64,000 nucleotides of DNA from Hydrangea macrophylla (taxonomy: Eukaryota > Streptophyta > Magnoliopsida > Cornales > Hydrangeaceae). The notes under the pieces are model-generated. The model had not been told where the DNA came from, did no database searches, and worked only from the letters and a program-made list of their open reading frames with translations. Position 1 is the first letter of the stretch. Every line of letters begins with the position of its first letter. Location: positions 11,950,001 through 12,014,000 of the forward strand of contig CM066990.1 in NCBI GenBank assembly GCA_033977485.1. The letters run 5' to 3'. A program made the position numbers and the translations under genes. Of this stretch, positions 59,701-64,000 are shown one piece after another.

Positions 59701-60529
59701 GGTGATCGGGGATGAATAGTTCCCGATTACTAATCCTAGCTCACCTTTATTAGTCCCAAGTAGTTATTATTTAGTGGATATTATACTTGTTTTGTTTTAT
59801 TTTAGGTTTTACAAGTATACAATAAAAATATATCAAAAAGGAAGTCTAAAAGAAGAAAACAATGTAATCAGCGGTCAATGCAAACTTTCCTTGCTCAAAA
59901 GGTGATTCCAATAACAGCAACAGCTCAGAAAATGACATTTTTTACATGGAAGACTTGGGAATTTTGAAGTTGGTTCAGAGATAGAAACTATAGTTCAACG
60001 AGTTATGGTCGCGTGGCTTCTACCATTGGCGGATAACCCTAGTGTAGCTCGCCCTAGTAGACCGCACCAGTGGGAAATCAGAATTAGGATGTAGAAAAGG
60101 CATATCCTAGTATTTTTAGGGTTTAGGAAACCTCCTAAACTTAGAAAATATATGTATATGAGATATATACTCATTATATATAGCTTTTGCTTATATTTCC
60201 ATCACTTAGAGAGAGAAAGAGGCAAGAAGAAGAAGAAGAAGAAGTTCAATGCTCTCCATGGATTTATACATCAACTCCATGCCTTCCACTCAATCCATGA
60301 CCAACTAATCATTTGTTCTAGGCTTTCAATGAAACCCTAGCTATGTATAGGATTCTTTTTTGTGCTTTTATTTTAGATTTACTTGTATTCATGGTTGATG
60401 ATTGTATGCTTGGGGATTTTTTTTATATAAAATCATACTTTAATGTTTAAATCATTGTTATTGAGATTTATTCTTACCTTAGATTTTTTTTATCTCAATG
60501 TGCTCAACAATTTATATTTTCGGTGATCA
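59701..60529. other. Unclassified 0.8-kb segment between gag relic and LTR L
   Basis: No gene. Flanked by the 9-bp direct repeat TCGGTGATC (59699-59707, 60520-60528). Contains a GAAGAAGAAG run near 60226. Confidence 0.4.
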
Positions 60530-62105
60530 TATGGATCATGTATCTTTCATGAGTTGATTGCTTGTAATCCTTAGGTATCATAGCAAGTAATTTGTGAATG
60601 TATAAGATAAATGCTTATGAGATACAAATTACTAATCTTTGATACTTAGAATTTGTCATAATGGATGATGAGACTGGATATCTCATCATTAACTACCATT
60701 AGATGGAGTGATGAATCTCAATCACTAGAGTGTAAGACTCTTAAATAAACATGCTAGCACTTCTAGTGCATTGACGGACTATGAACTTTCCTATTGACAT
60801 CTGCAATTGTCAATAATCGATAGGAACTCATAACTTGTACAAGGTATGTGTTCTTAATCTTGAGACAATTATGGACACAAACTATGGATATGACAGCTTT
60901 GACTTACCAATCAGTGAGGTCTTCAATATTAACTTTTGGGTAACTTGGGTAAGTCATGTTCATAGGGTTGTGAATATATATTCTCGAGATAGAATCTACC
61001 CTTTGAGAAAGAGTAAGCATTCCCTTAAGAATGTCACCAAGTTGATTATTGAGAACTACAATCTTGTTGATAATTAGTTATCAACATGTTTTGTTTAAGG
61101 TGAATGAAACTCGAGGAATAGAAGATGTAATCATCATTCAGGTTGACAGTAATAGTTATCCAACTACCTAAATACAATTATGAATGCTGACGATAGAGGG
61201 ATATTAGTACACCATCAAGTCTAGTTATCGCTTCGAAAATATTCTTTCGCATCAGAGTACAGTTATCGTTATATAGTGGAGTTAACATTAACTGATTAGT
61301 TGGTTAATTTGCTGATCAAAGAGTTTGATAATGGAAATTAATAACTGGTCTGAGCTAACAATAAAAAATCTAGGAGGTCCCACTCTTAGCTACACAAGGA
61401 TGCTTGGAAAGGTAGAAGGAGGTGAACCAATCAATTGAAAATGTTTCTATCGATTGATGACTGATCCCATTCAATTGATTGAAAATGTTTCAATCGATTT
61501 GATATGTTTTCAATTGATTGAATGTTTTTTAATCGATTGAAACCTAAAGTCAGTTTAGAAACTTATGAATGCTTGGAAAGACAAATGACATTGATGAACC
61601 AATCAATTGAAACAATTTCAATAGATTAAAGGTTTTTGATCGAACTTGTTTTGATCGATTGAACTCTAGTTCAGTTCAATTAATCGAGCTTGTTTTGAAC
61701 GATCGAAGGTTCGATCAATCGAAAGAGTTTCAATCGATCAATGACTTAAAGTCAATTTGGAAATCTATACATAAGGCAGCTATGCATAGAATTAAGTGAT
61801 TGACATTTTCATTAAAACAAAGCTGTAAAAACTATTTTAGGGCTCCCAAACCTTCCTTCATTCGTCCTCCATAAGGGTTCCCACCAACCCTAGTATATCT
61901 GGGAAGTGTTCACAGGAGACATAAGGCTAAAGACCACCTGGAAATTGCTGCTGCACATTTAAGGAAGAAGAAATCAGAATTGGGTTCAAGACTATATAGT
62001 AATCTTTTGTTACTCTCTTCCCTACGCATCTATAGAATTGATAAGTAGTAGATCCATGGCTACCAATAAAGTTTTTGCAATATGTTTTTCTGCTATGTAA
62101 ATATT
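60530..62105 (+). mobile_element. Diverged D-family LTR, L
   Basis: Follows LTR D almost end to end (TTTCATGAG, GGATGATGAGACTGG, GACTTACCAATCAGTGAGGT, CAACCCTAGT). The first 100 bp are decayed. TATA-like TCTATACATAAGG 61764-61775. Confidence 0.85.
61430..61745. repeat. CAATTGATTG / CAATCGATTG cluster in LTR L
   Basis: At least ten near copies, mixed with a few TTCGATCAATCGAA types. Ends about 20 bp 5' of the TATA-like box, the same place as the TTCGATCGATCGAA cluster in LTR D. Confidence 0.85.
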
Positions 62106-62151
62106 TAAGTTTTTCAAAACCTACATCCTAGTCCAGCCATTCTAGAGTAGC

Positions 62152-62400
62152 ATGTTGAGGAAATGTGCCCACAATCTGGTGCATGAGATCAACTTCAAAG
62201 ACATAGAATTTAACGACAATGTCACGTTCAATGAAGGACCAGTGCAGATCCTAGATCATGGAATTAAGAAGCTCACGAGTGAGGAGATTCTGTTAGTGAA
62301 GATTTAGTGGAAGTATCACGATGAAGGAGAAGCTTTGTAGGAGCTAGAGTCAGAGATGTGAGAGAAGTTTCTGTTTGAACTCCAATACTTCAAATTTTGA
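62152..62400 (+). pseudogene. C-terminus of a chromovirus-type Gypsy pol
   Basis: In one frame, M-L-R-K-C, then E-G-P-V-Q-I-L-D, L-L-V-K and W-K-Y-H match the tail of Tekay-like integrases. It is broken by TAG/TGA codons after L-L-V-K-I. The rest of pol is missing. It is followed by GAGAACGAAATC, the usual sequence before the PPT. Confidence 0.75.
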
Positions 62401-62528
62401 GAACGAAATCTTTTAATAAGTGGTGGATGATGTAATACCCTATGTTTTTGTACGTATATTAATAGATAAGATTCTATATAAATGCCTTTACAATACTTCA
62501 AAATTCTTTTCTTAACCAATTAAACTTT

Positions 62529-62757
62529 TATCAATCGATTGACCTTGTATCTTTCGTAATCAATTGAACAGTCTTCAATTGATTGACATGATACATTCTC
62601 AATCGATTGAACCTACCTCAATCGATTGAAACTCTGTCGATAAATTACCAACATAAATGCAATGATTGCATCCCATTACAATCGATTGAACTCTTGTCAA
62701 TTGATTGATATAGGGCCACATGTTCTCAATCGATTGAAAAGACTTCAATCAATTAAA
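62529..62757. repeat. CAATCGATTG cluster, 5' of the TATA box of LTR M
   Basis: About nine copies of CAATCGATTG or one-base variants; a second cluster of six or seven lies at 63289-63442. Confidence 0.88.
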
Positions 62758-62952
62758 AATGTCAGGATCTTTATTCCTCGATTTAAGCAAGAACTCCCAC
62801 CTTGCCTCTCCTTTTTCTATATATATGTGTTATGTTGTGTGTAGGAGGGTTGTTGAAATAATAGAAAGTTAGAGAGGGAAAGCTATATATATTATATACA
62901 CACTCATATATACATATATATACAAACATACACTATATATACATATATATTC

Positions 62953-62955
<3 letters not shown>

Positions 62956-62998
<43 letters not shown>

Positions 62999-63065
62999 AG
63001 TAGAAGGAGGAGAAGAAGAGGAGCAGAAAGAGACAGAGAGAATAGAAGGAGGCAGAGAAGAGAAA

Positions 63066-63106
<41 letters not shown>
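62956..63106. repeat. (GA)n microsatellite
   Basis: Two pure GA runs (about 62957-62996 and 63069-63107) joined by a GGAGAAGA-rich stretch. Confidence 0.95.
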
Positions 63107-63108
<2 letters not shown>

Positions 63109-64000
63109 TGGCCATTGGAGGACCAAGCTCCACAAGCTTTCCAAACACACCCTCTTCAAATAGGTGAGTTATAAACTCACTCAATAGCCTAGAAGTGATT
63201 TTTTAGAAGTTTTTGCATGAAGGAACGAACTGAAATGGGGAACCAAGCCCTAGTCTGCTTTTTCCCAATTCTGGGAAGAAGACGACCATTCAATCGATTG
63301 AAAATTATTTTAATCGATTGATATTAATGCTCTCAATTGATTAAAAATGTATCAATAGATTGACACATATGTCTCCCAATCGATTGAAACTATCTTTTAC
63401 CCCAATCGATTGAGATTAAACCCTTATCTCAATCGATTGGTATTTATAGAATGTAAACTTTATCTTCTATTTGTAATATAAGTTAATGAGTTGTTTAGAT
63501 ATTGTCTTTAGGCTTTCATTATGCAATACTGTTGAATACGAAGAAATAATGAGATGTAATAATGCAATACGGTGATAATTCGTACAAACGTTTGTAATTT
63601 TAGTTAACGTGGTAGTCTGGAATCAGTTTGATATTCTTTTTTAATCAGAGTATTCAGGCCACAATGGGAAGTCATGTATCAATATTAGTATGGAACCTTA
63701 ATAGGTTTGATAAGTTCTGGAAATCTAACGAGGGCGGACATTTGGTCATGATATGTCCTTAAAAGTAGTGGGTGGTGATTATGTCCTCAAAAGTAGTGGC
63801 TGGACCAAGTAATCCTAAGATAGCTAGGTGATCCATGATATGTCCTTAAAAGCAGTGGGCGGTGAATATGCCCTTAATAGTAATGGGATGGGATCACTAG
63901 TAGACATCGCTAAGTCGTGGCAATTGATTGATATACCTTTGTTCAAACGTTATGTTCCTAATATGCAATAAGCTATGCATATGACCTTAAAAGTGGGGAT

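Larger units (their letters stand above)
62431..64000 (+). mobile_element. Gypsy LTR M, runs off the window
   Basis: Starts TGTAATACCC after the tract TGGTGGATGA. TATA box TCTATATATATG 62817-62828. CAATCGATTG clusters 62529-62757 and 63289-63442. (GA)n runs 62956-63106. ATATGTCCTTAAAAGTAGTGG units 63747-63990. No gene; the Leu/Ser-rich ORFs are microsatellite translations. Confidence 0.8.

Noticed and set aside
62869..63184. Leu/Ser-rich ORFs on the minus strand
   Set aside because: They are translations of the (GA)n microsatellite in LTR M.

Overview
The window is plant nuclear DNA, and most likely repeat-rich heterochromatin of a eudicot. I infer this from Ty3/Gypsy, Ty1/Copia and L1-type LINE elements with plant-specific domains (DUF4283, plant mobile domain, the antisense Transposase_28 family of Tat elements), GT-AG introns and long AT-rich spacers. 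I see no host gene that is clearly outside a mobile element, and no rRNA or tRNA gene. The species cannot be told from the sequence.

Layout. 1-2522 is a partial minus-strand LTR. 2530-3358 is a minus-strand gag relic. 3359-4784 is unclassified and promoter-like. 4785-15139 is a long minus-strand Tat/Ogre-like LTR split by an almost complete LINE (5234-12388, 17-bp target-site duplication). 15140-22910 looks like the 3' internal part of that Tat-like element: polypurine tract, 56-bp and 40-bp tandem arrays, then two captured gene relics on the opposite strand (plant mobile domain, and a DUF7745-like protein). 23215-24507 is the 3' end of a Gypsy element (A). A sits inside the 5' LTR of a second Gypsy-like element (C, 24508-32284), which has no pol but carries a string of zinc knuckles.

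From 32285 to 58052 there is a four-level nest. A minus-strand Copia-type LTR (K) is split by a full-length Tat-type Gypsy element (B, 33309-57407, TSD tctac). B is split in its integrase by a Copia element (D, 39168-52352, TSD catat). D is split between gag and protease by a 4.39-kb solo LTR (E, 43339-47725, TSD gattg). 58053-64000 holds a minus-strand LTR piece (J), a Copia gag relic (G), a diverged D-family LTR (L), and the pol tail plus LTR of another chromovirus-like Gypsy element (M).

The host-like genes here are element genes. B pol codes gag, protease, RT, two RNase H domains and integrase. On the opposite strand, B carries a gene of four exons and three phase-compatible introns with its own TATA box. 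The most unusual pattern is in the promoters. In at least seven LTR-like units, a cluster of short palindromes lies just 5' of the TATA box. The position is kept but the palindrome changes: GGCACT/AGTGCC, CAATCGATTG, TTCGATCGATCGAA, AACCGGTT. The two captured genes of the Tat-like element have the GGCACT version upstream. A second unusual feature is a 113-bp copy of D's 3' flank lodged just after its 5' LTR, which looks like a double-strand-break repair scar.
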